In this document: positions 37,810 through 46,384 of the stretch, piece after piece
Layout: every line of letters starts with the position of its first letter
How positions within the stretch are numbered: the stretch's first letter is position 1
Assembly: GCF_004794105.1 (NCBI RefSeq)
Contig: NZ_SRYR01000001.1
Coordinates: forward strand, 1,240,001-1,304,000
Direction of reading: 5' to 3'
DNA from: Clostridium sartagoforme
GTDB lineage: Bacteria; Bacillota; Clostridia; Clostridiales; Clostridiaceae
DNA: 64,000 bases
The notes under the pieces: model-generated
What the model was told of the DNA's origin: nothing
What the model saw: the letters and a program-made list of their open reading frames with translations, nothing else
Databases searched by the model: none
Program-made: the position numbers and the translations under genes

Positions 37810-39729
37810 CTAAATACTTCTTTCTATTTCTTTTATATATGAACAAAACATATTGTAATCCTTATTTTGTATTAAATCTTTAATATACTTTTTGTTTGTA
37901 AATAACTTACTAGTAACCTTATAAAGATATTGTAAATCTCGTCCTTCTTTATTAGTAATAGACATAAGATAAACCATTTGAACCTTCTTTTTATCCCATA
38001 TAATCGGCTTATTTAATATTATCAAAGATATAAATGTATCTTCAGTGATTACTTTATATGGATGTGGTAATGCTACCATGTTTCCAAATTCAGTTGGTGA
38101 AAGCCTTTCTCTTTCCATGATTGCATCATAGAAATTCTCTGGAATATTGGGTTTAATCATCTTTATTTTATTAACCATATAATTAAGAACCTCTTCTTTT
38201 GTATTAAAATCAACATTAATAATATATAGATTAGGATCTAAGTAATTCAGCAATGAATCATTATTATTTTGTTTAAAAAATCCTTCTATTTTTTCTAGTT
38301 CTGAGTCTTCTAAAAAACATGTTATCTCTAAAATAGGTACTGGAATTGGAAAACTAATAGGCACTGTAGTCATTACATAATCAATATCTTTAAAATCCAT
38401 ATTCTTCAAATTTATAATATCTGTAGTATTAACCTTATTTAAAAACTTATCAAATTCTTCTTTAAAACGATAACTTAATAGCTTTGCAGTTCCTTTACCT
38501 GAACTACAAACTATTATGATATTTTTCTTCCTAACTTTTTTATTTTTTCTCTCTAATGCAAGATTGAAATGCATTGCAAAATAACCAATTTCACTATCAG
38601 ATACTGTCTTTTTATATATTTTTTCTAATACATTACATGCACTAACTGATATATTATAAGCTAATGTTGCTCTTGTTTTAATATCTTTAATAATTGGATT
38701 ATGTGCAATCATGCTATATTCCATCCTTACCTGAAAAGGAATAAGATGAAGTGCTAACGACATCCTTAATTCTAAATCATCAAAGAAATCGACTTTATAT
38801 GTTTCTTTTACTTCCTTAAACATCTCTGTAACTATGTTATTTATATCATCTTTAATAACTATATTTTCATTATCTTTATTTTGATATATTGTTTCTTTAG
38901 CAGCTAAATGAATTGCTATATAAAAAATCTCATTATTAGGAATATCTATATGAAAAGCCATTTCTAACTTCTTAATTATTTCTTCTGCTAGATTAAGATC
39001 TTTTTCTTTTATAAAGGATACTAAATATTCATTCATAGGTACGTAATTATTATCTTGTACCCTTCTTAATGCTGTATATATATGAATAATCAAATTCTGA
39101 AATGCTGTATCAGATATAGAATAATTATTCGTATTAAATGCAGAGGTTAATATATTTGCAATTTCTTTTAAACATTCTACTCTATTACATTTTAATTGAT
39201 CTGACTGTAAAACCTCTTCATTATCAATTGCATAATTAGCCATGCATAATCTTAAATTAAATTCACTACCTTCTACCTTTATTCCATAATTAGGTTTACT
39301 AGTTAATGTTAAATTATATTCATCTAATTGTTCTCTAACTTGTCTTAAATCTTGTGAAAGACTTGTTTTACTTATATACAACATATCACATAAATCTTCA
39401 ATTTTTACATATGAATGTAATTGTAATAAATACCCCATAAGAAAGTCTACTCGTTCCTTAGATGTCCTAGGAATATTATTATGCTTAACTTTTTTGATAT
39501 TTGACATATATTCATTATATAATAGTCTGTCTTCCACTATTATGCTATACCCAAACTTAGGTTTAGATATAATTTTTGCACCTTGAGTCTCTAATATTTT
39601 ATTAAGTTCTTTCAACTCATTTCTAACAGTTCTTCCGCTAATATCTAGTCTTAATGCGATATCTTCTGAAGCAATATATTCATCTTCGGCTAACATTTCT
39701 AAATATTTCTTTTCTCTATAATCCTTCAT
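37810..39729 (-). CDS. PRD-containing activator of the BglG/LicR type
   Basis: A 639-residue regulator: N-terminal helix-turn-helix domains (about 1-60 and 85-140), two PTS regulatory domains (about 180-290 and 300-410, the second with GYFAMHFNLAL), an EIIB-like domain with Cys in IVCSSGKGTAKLL, and a C-terminal EIIA-like domain with His in MVALPHPY. LicR and MtlR activators have this order and are tuned by phosphorylation from PTS proteins. I chose ATG 39729, which has GGAGGG upstream; the 37 codons before it cross the operator and are not protein-like. Confidence 0.9.
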   Translation of the reverse strand: MKDYREKKYLEMLAEDEYIASEDIALRLDISGRTVRNELKELNKILETQGAKIISKPKFGYSIIVEDRLLYNEYMSNIKKVKHNNIPRTSKERVDFLMGYLLQLHSYVKIEDLCDMLYISKTSLSQDLRQVREQLDEYNLTLTSKPNYGIKVEGSEFNLRLCMANYAIDNEEVLQSDQLKCNRVECLKEIANILTSAFNTNNYSISDTAFQNLIIHIYTALRRVQDNNYVPMNEYLVSFIKEKDLNLAEEIIKKLEMAFHIDIPNNEIFYIAIHLAAKETIYQNKDNENIVIKDDINNIVTEMFKEVKETYKVDFFDDLELRMSLALHLIPFQVRMEYSMIAHNPIIKDIKTRATLAYNISVSACNVLEKIYKKTVSDSEIGYFAMHFNLALERKNKKVRKKNIIIVCSSGKGTAKLLSYRFKEEFDKFLNKVNTTDIINLKNMDFKDIDYVMTTVPISFPIPVPILEITCFLEDSELEKIEGFFKQNNNDSLLNYLDPNLYIINVDFNTKEEVLNYMVNKIKMIKPNIPENFYDAIMERERLSPTEFGNMVALPHPYKVITEDTFISLIILNKPIIWDKKKVQMVYLMSITNKEGRDLQYLYKVTSKLFTNKKYIKDLIQNKDYNMFCSYIKEIERSI

Positions 39730-39787
39730 TATACCACCCTCCATACTTTCATTATAAGATGAAGAACTTAAGATTCCATTCAGATAA

Positions 39788-39808
39788 TTTCCACATAGAT
39801 TATGGAAA
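39788..39808. promoter_or_regulatory. Operator for the PRD regulator, site 2
   Basis: TTTCCA (39788-39793), 9-base spacer, TGGAAA (39803-39808), 59 bases before the regulator start codon. Same arms and spacing as site 1. Confidence 0.7.
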
Positions 39809-39990
39809 CTTATTATTTTATTAAAATTGTAAATTAACATAAATTATTAATAATTATCTTCATACAACCTTTATCCTTAATTCTATTAACTACCCCTTAA
39901 TCATTTAATAATCATCTTTAAAAGAATATCATCTGCTTGATTAGAATCAAACTTGAACTTTTATTTTCATTGTTATACTATAAGCACAAT

Positions 39991-40431
39991 TTATTTTCCC
40001 ATAACAACCAAGTCTCCCAAAATCTTAAATCCATTCTTTTTATAGAAGCTGCAAGAAGGACATTCTCTTTCAGTATTTAGTATCATCCCATCTACACCTT
40101 CATTAGATAATAGTTCTTCTATATTCTTTAAAAATAAGCTTCCTATTCCTTTCCCCTGAAAGTCATATCCTATGCAAAATTCATTTATATAATATTCCAT
40201 TCCGTTAATCCAAGGTTTTTTCATACCTAGGCTTAATGCTATAACTTTATTATCTATTAATCCTATATATCCTAAAAAATAATTATTCCTCATATGATTA
40301 GTAAATAAATCTCTTACTTGTTCCCTTGAATCATATTTATCATTCCAAGGCGCCCTAGAAAATGTATCGATAAATAAATCAACACACTCCTCTAAATGTT
40401 CTTTTGATAACTTTATTACTTTTAATCCCAT
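39991..40431 (-). CDS. GNAT family N-acetyltransferase
   Basis: A 146-residue protein. Acetyl-CoA motif A reads EFCIGYDFQGKGIGSLFLKNIE and the C-terminal motif YKKNGFKILGDLVVMGK. It opens LKVIKLSKEHLEECVDLFIDTF, as in aminoglycoside or small-molecule acetyltransferases. The acceptor is unknown. ATG 40431 has a GGGGG site 5 bases upstream and is preferred to the GTG four codons earlier. The gene is alone. Confidence 0.82.
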   Translation of the reverse strand: MGLKVIKLSKEHLEECVDLFIDTFSRAPWNDKYDSREQVRDLFTNHMRNNYFLGYIGLIDNKVIALSLGMKKPWINGMEYYINEFCIGYDFQGKGIGSLFLKNIEELLSNEGVDGMILNTERECPSCSFYKKNGFKILGDLVVMGK

Positions 40432-40914
40432 TTTATCCCCCACAACTCTTTGAAATTAATATAAAACTGTACATATTATTGAAATTCTTGCGAATTAATT
40501 AATAATAAATCCCTCCTAATTATAACGTATTGTCCTATTATAACATAACAAATTACAACTTCTTCCTCTTTATACTACACTACAATAATATCTTCTCTCT
40601 TTGTTTTGTATCAATAAAAATGAAACTGAATTATATAAATCCATAATATAAACAATATACTATATATTAAGCATAAAAATATAAAAATAGCACCCAGATA
40701 ATTCCAGATGCCATTTTTATGATTGTTTTAGGGTATATTAATAAATAAAAATTAGTTATTAATAGTTGAATTATATTTTTAGAGCTTTGTGTCTAGAAAA
40801 ATTACACATAACCCTATTAATAAGCTTTTATATATAAATAATAAATATTGATATGAGTTAAATCAATATTTATTCAACAAGTTTCACTGTGACACTTTTC
40901 CTTATAACATAAAA
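40432..40914. other. Intergenic region, 483 bases
   Basis: Very AT-rich. It has two hairpins that would end the minus-strand small membrane protein gene: one at 40843-40871 and one at 40686-40721. No ORF is supportable. Confidence 0.5.
40843..40871. terminator. Hairpin after the small membrane protein gene
   Basis: AAATATTGAT (40843-40852) pairs with ATCAATATTT (40862-40871), about 44 bases past the stop. The stem is AT-rich. Confidence 0.5.
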
Positions 40915-41076
40915 CTACTTAAATTTAATTTTTTTACCCTGAAATAATAAACCAATAGCCACACCAAGAGCTAATCCTAATGCTAATTTGTCAAATACTA
41001 TACCAAATGTAAGACCTAATCCCATAAATATTGCCAAGTTATAATTACTTTCTTTTTTATTTTCATTTTCAATCAT
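40915..41076 (-). CDS. Small glycine-rich membrane protein, 53 residues
   Basis: The ORF runs from ATG 41076. A charged head (IENENKKES) is followed by a hydrophobic, glycine-rich stretch, GLGLTFGIVFDKLALGLALG, and a basic tail (QGKKIKFK). The regular Gly spacing resembles a glycine zipper, one long or two short helices. It lies 14 bases after the LprI-like lipoprotein gene and is probably co-transcribed. Similar small proteins exist in Firmicutes, without known function. Confidence 0.65.
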   Translation of the reverse strand: MIENENKKESNYNLAIFMGLGLTFGIVFDKLALGLALGVAIGLLFQGKKIKFK

Positions 41077-41090
41077 AAGTGATACATAAA

Positions 41091-41675
41091 TTACTTCATA
41101 TAATTATTAACTAATTCATAGCATCTTTCTTTAGTACTTTTAGCTAAACTATCAATCCTTAAAAATGGAGCTATTGATCCACCCTCAAATTTATCGTCAG
41201 CGGCCTCACTTTTTTCATCTCTAGTCTTAATCCAATTAAGTTCATCTTCAGTTAAGTTATTCATTTCAGTTTCTGATAATTGCTCTGCTAATTTTAAGTA
41301 AACTTTATTTAACATTTTGTCCCACTTCTCATATTCTTCAGAAGCTGCCTCTATCATTTCTAATGTTATACCACTGTCATATTTTTCTTTTAATGATGTA
41401 TTTAAATTAGCTTCTAATTCATTTAATTTATCTAAATAACTTTCTTTAGCAGTTTTTTTTTCATTATCATTTGTTGAATCATTTTCCTGTGATTCAATTG
41501 CATCTTCCCCTTTATTTGTATCAGTTTCATTCTCACCTCTGTTTTCTAAAGATGTAATTGTCTTATCGTCATTATTACTTTGTTCTTTGATATCATTGAA
41601 AACATTGCTACATCCAACTAAAAATAATGAACTTACACTAACAATACAAATAATACTTTTTGCAATCTTACTCAT
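41091..41675 (-). CDS. LprI-like (DUF1311) lipoprotein
   Basis: A 194-residue lipoprotein. The lipobox LVGC gives lipidated Cys22. An acidic Asn/Asp/Glu linker to about residue 80 precedes a DUF1311/LprI-like domain: LNKVYLKLAEQL, then LNWIKTRDEKSE and a final CYELVNNY. In mycobacteria LprI inhibits lysozyme; here an envelope role is plausible but unproven. The usual cysteine pair of the family appears reduced to the last Cys. Confidence 0.72.
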   Translation of the reverse strand: MSKIAKSIICIVSVSSLFLVGCSNVFNDIKEQSNNDDKTITSLENRGENETDTNKGEDAIESQENDSTNDNEKKTAKESYLDKLNELEANLNTSLKEKYDSGITLEMIEAASEEYEKWDKMLNKVYLKLAEQLSETEMNNLTEDELNWIKTRDEKSEAADDKFEGGSIAPFLRIDSLAKSTKERCYELVNNYMK

Positions 41676-41900
41676 ACCTTATTTCCTCAATTCCACTTAT
41701 TCATATCTTATATTATAATAATTAAACATTAAATATTACTACAATTATAGTATACACTTTAACTATTTTATTGTTTCCCAAACATGACTTCTTTATAAAT
41801 TATACCATAATCCATACAAATTTATAAATACTTGTAAATATAAATATTATTAAGATTTAATTTCAAAATTAGCTATATACTATATAATAAGACTAGATAT

Positions 41901-41931
41901 TAATGGGATGCCTTTATAAGACATCCCATTA
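41901..41931. terminator. Hairpin of the small membrane gene at 41940
   Basis: TAATGGGATG (41901-41910) pairs with CATCCCATTA (41922-41931), 9 bases after the stop on the minus strand. Confidence 0.65.
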
Positions 41932-41939
41932 ATATTTAA

Positions 41940-42092
41940 TTATTTATTTATTATCTTTATAAGAAATACGCAAGAATTTTTATTAATATAAATTTTTAAA
42001 ACCTTAATTAAAAGGATTAAAACATAAATACCTAAACCAAAAAAAGAAAGAAATATGACAATATTTACAAATCCCCATATAGCAATTTTCAT
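41940..42092 (-). CDS. Small membrane protein, 50 residues
   Basis: ATG 42092 has AGAGGG 8 bases upstream. The peptide begins MKIAIWGFVNIVIFLSFFGL and is one hydrophobic helix of about 25 residues followed by a basic amphipathic tail with one Cys. It lies in a short gap beside another small membrane gene (42184-42372), with a good terminator. I do not recognise a family. Confidence 0.5.
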   Translation of the reverse strand: MKIAIWGFVNIVIFLSFFGLGIYVLILLIKVLKIYINKNSCVFLIKIINK

Positions 42093-42183
42093 AATATTTC
42101 CCTCTTTGCTACTATTAGTGTTATTTCTTTTGTATCATTTACTCAAAAATATAATTGTTCAACTATATTTGATCTTATATTTT

Positions 42184-42372
42184 CTATAAGAAATTAATAA
42201 CTATATTAACTAGAAAGTCTCGTATTTTTTTATTAATGAAAATTCCAAAGAATATTAGTAATACCCCTAAAGTTGTTATTAAATATCCTAACAAATCATC
42301 AAAAAGATATGTATATTCAATTCCAAATAAAAATAGTCCCATAATCATACTTAAATAAGATAGAGTTTTCAA
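42184..42372 (-). CDS. Small two-helix membrane protein, 62 residues
   Basis: Two hydrophobic helices (about 4-22 and 29-47) joined by YLFDDLLGY, with a basic C-terminal segment (NKKIRDFLVN). ATG 42372 follows GGAGGT. The family is not recognised; it may go with the 50-residue neighbour. Confidence 0.6.
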   Translation of the reverse strand: MKTLSYLSMIMGLFLFGIEYTYLFDDLLGYLITTLGVLLIFFGIFINKKIRDFLVNIVINFL

Positions 42373-42484
42373 ATCGATACCTCCAAAATCATATAAATTA
42401 TACTTCTCATAGTTCTATTTTATATTATACCATATTTTCCATATTTTTATAGTTCATTTTGTTTCATCCTACTTAAAACTTCCT

Positions 42485-43831
42485 CTATTGAAACACATTC
42501 TGCATATCTAGCTTTTCCTCTATATATAGTACCTTACTACTTATTCTTCTAAGTTTATTACCTTGAAGAAAAACTAAAGTATCTCTAAAAGTAATATTTA
42601 TCTTTTCAATATGGTATTTTTCAAATAATAAATCTAAACTAAGTCTTATATTTTCCTGAATTAATTCCATATCTACTTTTTCATCTATTTCAATGTAAAT
42701 TTCAACATCTGTTAAGCTTTCTTGTAGAGCTTGATAACTTATAATTTCTTCACTACTACTAATTATAGCTCGTCTTATAAAATCAGGAAAAATAGTAACT
42801 TCCTCTTCCTTCTTATTTATAAATTTAAAGATATCATCACTTCTACCTTCAACTTTTTCAATACAAGTATTAACAGATCCACAAGGACATTTTTCCTTTT
42901 TCTCTATTAAAATATCATTAAGCTTGTACCTGATGATCGGTTGAGTCTTTCTTTCAAAATCTGTAATTATAGGATAAAACCTCTTTTCATCTATATATTC
43001 TCTTTCAAATATTACAAAATCTTCATTTAAATGAAGGTTTCCATACTCACAAGTAATTCCTAAGAAACCTTCTGTTGCTTGGTATATTTGATGAATCTTT
43101 TTATTAAATACCTTCTCTAAGTATTCCTTGTCCTTGTCTTCTAATATTTCAGCTACAGAATATATGATTTTAGGTGAAATCTTTAATTTATATCCTTCAA
43201 TTTCTTTTGCTAATAATATTAGCATTGATGGTGGAGCTACTAAGAACGTTGGCTTATATTCATTTAACCTCTTTACATGTTCCTGAAGTGGTAATAATAA
43301 ATCAAAGAATTCAAACTTAATATGATTGCTTTTTACTGATTCATATAAATTACTGTTAGCTCTTAAAAAGAAGGCTACTTTTTGTTTTCTTAATATACTT
43401 TCCTTTAGGGCTTTAGCTAAAATAGTTCCTGTCCACTTACTTTTATCTTCTTCTGAAATTATAAATAACCCTCTATTACCACTTGTTCCTGATGATAAAC
43501 CAATAATGTTACCATTTATCATAGGTGAAAAATCACGACTATTCTCTGCTTTAAATGCTACCTCAAAGCATTCATCCTTATTTAATCCTACTGTATTTAA
43601 TGAATCAAAGTTTTCCATCATAATCTTTTTATCTATACAAGGTAAACTACTTAAATTGTTTATATTATATCCTTTATAATATTCTCTATAAAATACAGAC
43701 TTCTCTATTACATATTTAATATGTTCATTAAACTTATCTTTTTGGAACTTCTCTAGTGCATCTCTACTTTTAAATTTATAGTTATATTTTCTATCTAAAT
43801 AATATCTAAATAATTTTAATTTTTCTTTCAT
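42485..43831 (-). CDS. PaaK/CapK-like adenylate-forming enzyme
   Basis: A 448-residue member of the phenylacetate-CoA ligase/coenzyme F390 synthetase-like group. The ATP loop is LSSGTSGNRG near residue 113, followed by IYQATEGFLG near 250 and QPIIRYKLND near 300, which carries conserved Asp and Arg. A small C-terminal domain follows with KEKCPCGS. These enzymes activate a carboxylate with ATP. It is the last gene of the seven-gene operon, 6 bases after the SDR. It would activate an acyl or carboxylic intermediate of the pathway (inference). Confidence 0.85.
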   Translation of the reverse strand: MKEKLKLFRYYLDRKYNYKFKSRDALEKFQKDKFNEHIKYVIEKSVFYREYYKGYNINNLSSLPCIDKKIMMENFDSLNTVGLNKDECFEVAFKAENSRDFSPMINGNIIGLSSGTSGNRGLFIISEEDKSKWTGTILAKALKESILRKQKVAFFLRANSNLYESVKSNHIKFEFFDLLLPLQEHVKRLNEYKPTFLVAPPSMLILLAKEIEGYKLKISPKIIYSVAEILEDKDKEYLEKVFNKKIHQIYQATEGFLGITCEYGNLHLNEDFVIFEREYIDEKRFYPIITDFERKTQPIIRYKLNDILIEKKEKCPCGSVNTCIEKVEGRSDDIFKFINKKEEEVTIFPDFIRRAIISSSEEIISYQALQESLTDVEIYIEIDEKVDMELIQENIRLSLDLLFEKYHIEKINITFRDTLVFLQGNKLRRISSKVLYIEEKLDMQNVFQ

Positions 43832-43837
43832 ATAACA

Positions 43838-44617
43838 CTATTTTAAATACTCCCAATTTTTATTTGCTATTTTATAATAAAGCTTTTTAGGCATCCTAGT
43901 TAACAATACATATAAAAATTTATTAAGGATCCCTGGTATTAAAATCACTTTATTCTTATTAATATTCTTAATAGTATAGCCAACTACTTCATCTGGAGTC
44001 ATCCATCTTAAAACGCCTTTATTTTTAAGTAAACTTTTATCTATATCTATACCGTCATAAAAACTACTACTTACAAAGCCTGGACAAAGACACTTTATAT
44101 TAATATTACTACCTAGATTTTCTAAATAAATAGTTTCCATAAATATATTTAAAAAAGCTTTTGTAGCACAATAAATTCCTAGGTTTGGAAAAGCTCCAAA
44201 GCCAACTATTGAACTTACAGTAAGTACTATTCCCTTATTTTTCATCTTAAATTTATTCAATATATTATGAGTTAACATAATTACACTTGTATTATGAGTA
44301 ACTTCCATATCCCTATTAAAAGGTAAATCATGGTCAGCAAAAGCTTTATATCCACCAAAGCCAGCATTATTTATAAGCATATCTATTTCATAATCATCTA
44401 ATTCTTTAATTAAACTATTAACTTCATCTAACTTACTTAAATCTATTCTAAAAATTACAATATCAACATTAAACTTAAGTTCTAAACTTTCCTTTAGTTC
44501 TTTTAATAAATCCTCACTTCTAGCAACTAAAATCAAGTTTTTATTTTCTGATGCTAGTTTTTTAGCAAAGGCCTTACCTATCCCTTTTGTAGCACCTGTA
44601 ATCAATGCATATTCCAT
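43838..44617 (-). CDS. Short-chain dehydrogenase/reductase
   Basis: A 259-residue classical SDR. The cofactor motif is TGATKGIG (8-15), NNAGFGG is near 88, and the catalytic Ser and Y-x-x-x-K are in VSSIVGF and YCATKAF. RS after beta-2 suggests NADPH preference. It resembles 3-oxoacyl or long-chain ketone reductases of the DltE/YqjQ group. In this operon it may reduce a keto intermediate made by the KAS III enzyme (inference). It sits between the hydrolase (27 bases) and the ligase (6 bases). Confidence 0.9.
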   Translation of the reverse strand: MEYALITGATKGIGKAFAKKLASENKNLILVARSEDLLKELKESLELKFNVDIVIFRIDLSKLDEVNSLIKELDDYEIDMLINNAGFGGYKAFADHDLPFNRDMEVTHNTSVIMLTHNILNKFKMKNKGIVLTVSSIVGFGAFPNLGIYCATKAFLNIFMETIYLENLGSNINIKCLCPGFVSSSFYDGIDIDKSLLKNKGVLRWMTPDEVVGYTIKNINKNKVILIPGILNKFLYVLLTRMPKKLYYKIANKNWEYLK

Positions 44618-44644
44618 TCAATCACCTCATCTCATGGGTTGCTA

Positions 44645-45406
44645 CTACTTTAAATTCATTATTTGTTTCCTTTGAAAATTTTCGGATTTTTTTAATGTAT
44701 TAATGAACTCTTTATAATCATCCATAACAAGTCTAGTTATTTTACTTGGATAATCTCCATATAAGTAATTCTCCTTAACCCAAGCTGCATCTGAAATTAG
44801 GAAGTATTTCTTTTCATCATTAATAATTAGACCTAATGTATTTTTACTATGTCCTGGTAATTCAACTATAAGTAACTTGCCGTCCTCAAAGAAATCATAT
44901 ACCTTATTAAAGACAGAGTTCTTAATTGGATTTTCTATTAAATTTAAATCTTCAATATACTTTGCCCTATTATCAAAATCATCGGGTAAAAGCTTTGGTA
45001 TAAATCCTTCCTTTAATGCATTAAAGTTCTTTTTATCTTTTAAGTGAAAATACTCTTTTTTAGAACAAATAATAGGCACACTTGGAAAATCCCTAAGGCC
45101 TGAAATATGATCAGCATGAAAGTGAGATAGTATAATAAAATCTATCTTTTTATCCTTTAAGACATTTACAGCATACTCTTCCTCTTTAACTGTACAAGGA
45201 GTTAATAACCCATATATATTATATGGAAACTTTTTAACACATTCATAAAAATGATTAGAGTAACCTGTATCAAATAAAATATTCCCCTTTGGGTGTTCTA
45301 TATAGACAGTTAATGCAGGAAATCTGATTTGTTTAATTTTACCCTTTTTTCTAACTAACCTTTCAATATTGCTACAATATCCACAATTAATAAATCTAAT
45401 CTTCAA
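44645..45406 (-). CDS. Metallo-beta-lactamase-fold hydrolase (lactonase-like)
   Basis: A 253-residue protein. The metal motif H-x-H-x-D-H is HFHADH near 95-100, with a His in LPGHSKNT near 181 and an Asp in ISDAAW near 202. Motifs and length match the AHL-lactonase/AttM-like branch, which opens lactones or thioesters. The TTG start directly follows the TGA of the upstream gene (TGATTG) with AAGGAGGAG before it, so translation is coupled. The N-terminal Cys residues (NCGYCS) are unusual. The substrate is unknown. Confidence 0.87.
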   Translation of the reverse strand: MKIRFINCGYCSNIERLVRKKGKIKQIRFPALTVYIEHPKGNILFDTGYSNHFYECVKKFPYNIYGLLTPCTVKEEEYAVNVLKDKKIDFIILSHFHADHISGLRDFPSVPIICSKKEYFHLKDKKNFNALKEGFIPKLLPDDFDNRAKYIEDLNLIENPIKNSVFNKVYDFFEDGKLLIVELPGHSKNTLGLIINDEKKYFLISDAAWVKENYLYGDYPSKITRLVMDDYKEFINTLKKSENFQRKQIMNLK

Positions 45407-46375
45407 TCATTTCTCCTCCTTTAAATACCATGCAGCATATTTATTTAATCCCTCTTTAATTGTGAATAGTGGCTTATAATTTAACTGTTCCTTTATTTTA
45501 CTTATATCTAAAGTTTGACTTTTAGATAGTACTGTAACTGTATATCTATTTATTGTAGAATCCACATTTAACTTTTCTGAAACCCATTCTATTACTCTTC
45601 CAGCTTCAAACATAATCCTATATGGTAATTTAATATATTTAGGACTAATCTTTAAAACTTCAAATAACATTTTTAAAACTTCTCTTAACTCTAAAGCTTC
45701 ATCATTATTGACATTGTAACATTCACCAATATACTCATCCTTAGAATTTACAGCTAAATGAATAGATTGTACTACATTTTCTACATAAGTTACATCAACT
45801 AAGCATCTTCCATTGTTTATCATAGGTAAAAAACCTTTTTTAGCTGCATTAACTAAACTAGGTACAATAGATGTATCATATTCACCAAAAATGGCCCTTG
45901 GACGAAGTATTATATAAGGCAAGCTGCTTAATTCAACTTCCTTTTCTCCTAAATACTTAGTTTTTGCATAATGATTTAAAAACTTCTTTGTTATAGGAGT
46001 GCTTTCACTAATATTTATTCTTTCCTGAGAACCTGTGTAAATACTTGGTGTTGATATATGAATAAATCTTTTTAAATTTCTATTTTCTTTAGCAAAATCT
46101 ATAATGTTTTTAGTTCCAGTTACATTAGCCTTATAAAAATCTTCATATCTTCCACTTGGTTTAGATAAGGCTGCAGAATGAATAATAACATCATAATCCT
46201 TATCTAGTTCCTCTAAAGATTCTGTAATATCTATCCTTTTAAATTCAGCACCTAGTCCATTTAACTTCTCTTCATTTTTTCGTCCTATAGCAGTTACAAT
46301 ATAACCTTCCTTTAAAAATCGTTTAACTACATGGTATCCTAAAAAACCAGTAGCTCCAGTTACTAAAACCTTCAT
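45407..46375 (-). CDS. NAD-dependent epimerase/3beta-HSD-like dehydrogenase
   Basis: A 322-residue extended SDR. It has GATGFLGYHVV at 7-17 and Y-x-x-x-K in HYAKTKYLGEKE near 150. The sequence resembles the 3-beta-hydroxysteroid dehydrogenase/OleD branch, which acts on beta-keto or beta-hydroxy lipids, rather than sugar epimerases. Next to a KAS III homologue this recalls the OleA-OleD pair, which condenses acyl chains and then reduces the product. It ends where the hydrolase begins and starts 9 bases after the acyltransferase-like gene. Confidence 0.85.
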   Translation of the reverse strand: MKVLVTGATGFLGYHVVKRFLKEGYIVTAIGRKNEEKLNGLGAEFKRIDITESLEELDKDYDVIIHSAALSKPSGRYEDFYKANVTGTKNIIDFAKENRNLKRFIHISTPSIYTGSQERINISESTPITKKFLNHYAKTKYLGEKEVELSSLPYIILRPRAIFGEYDTSIVPSLVNAAKKGFLPMINNGRCLVDVTYVENVVQSIHLAVNSKDEYIGECYNVNNDEALELREVLKMLFEVLKISPKYIKLPYRIMFEAGRVIEWVSEKLNVDSTINRYTVTVLSKSQTLDISKIKEQLNYKPLFTIKEGLNKYAAWYLKEEK

Positions 46376-46384
46376 ATTCTCTCC

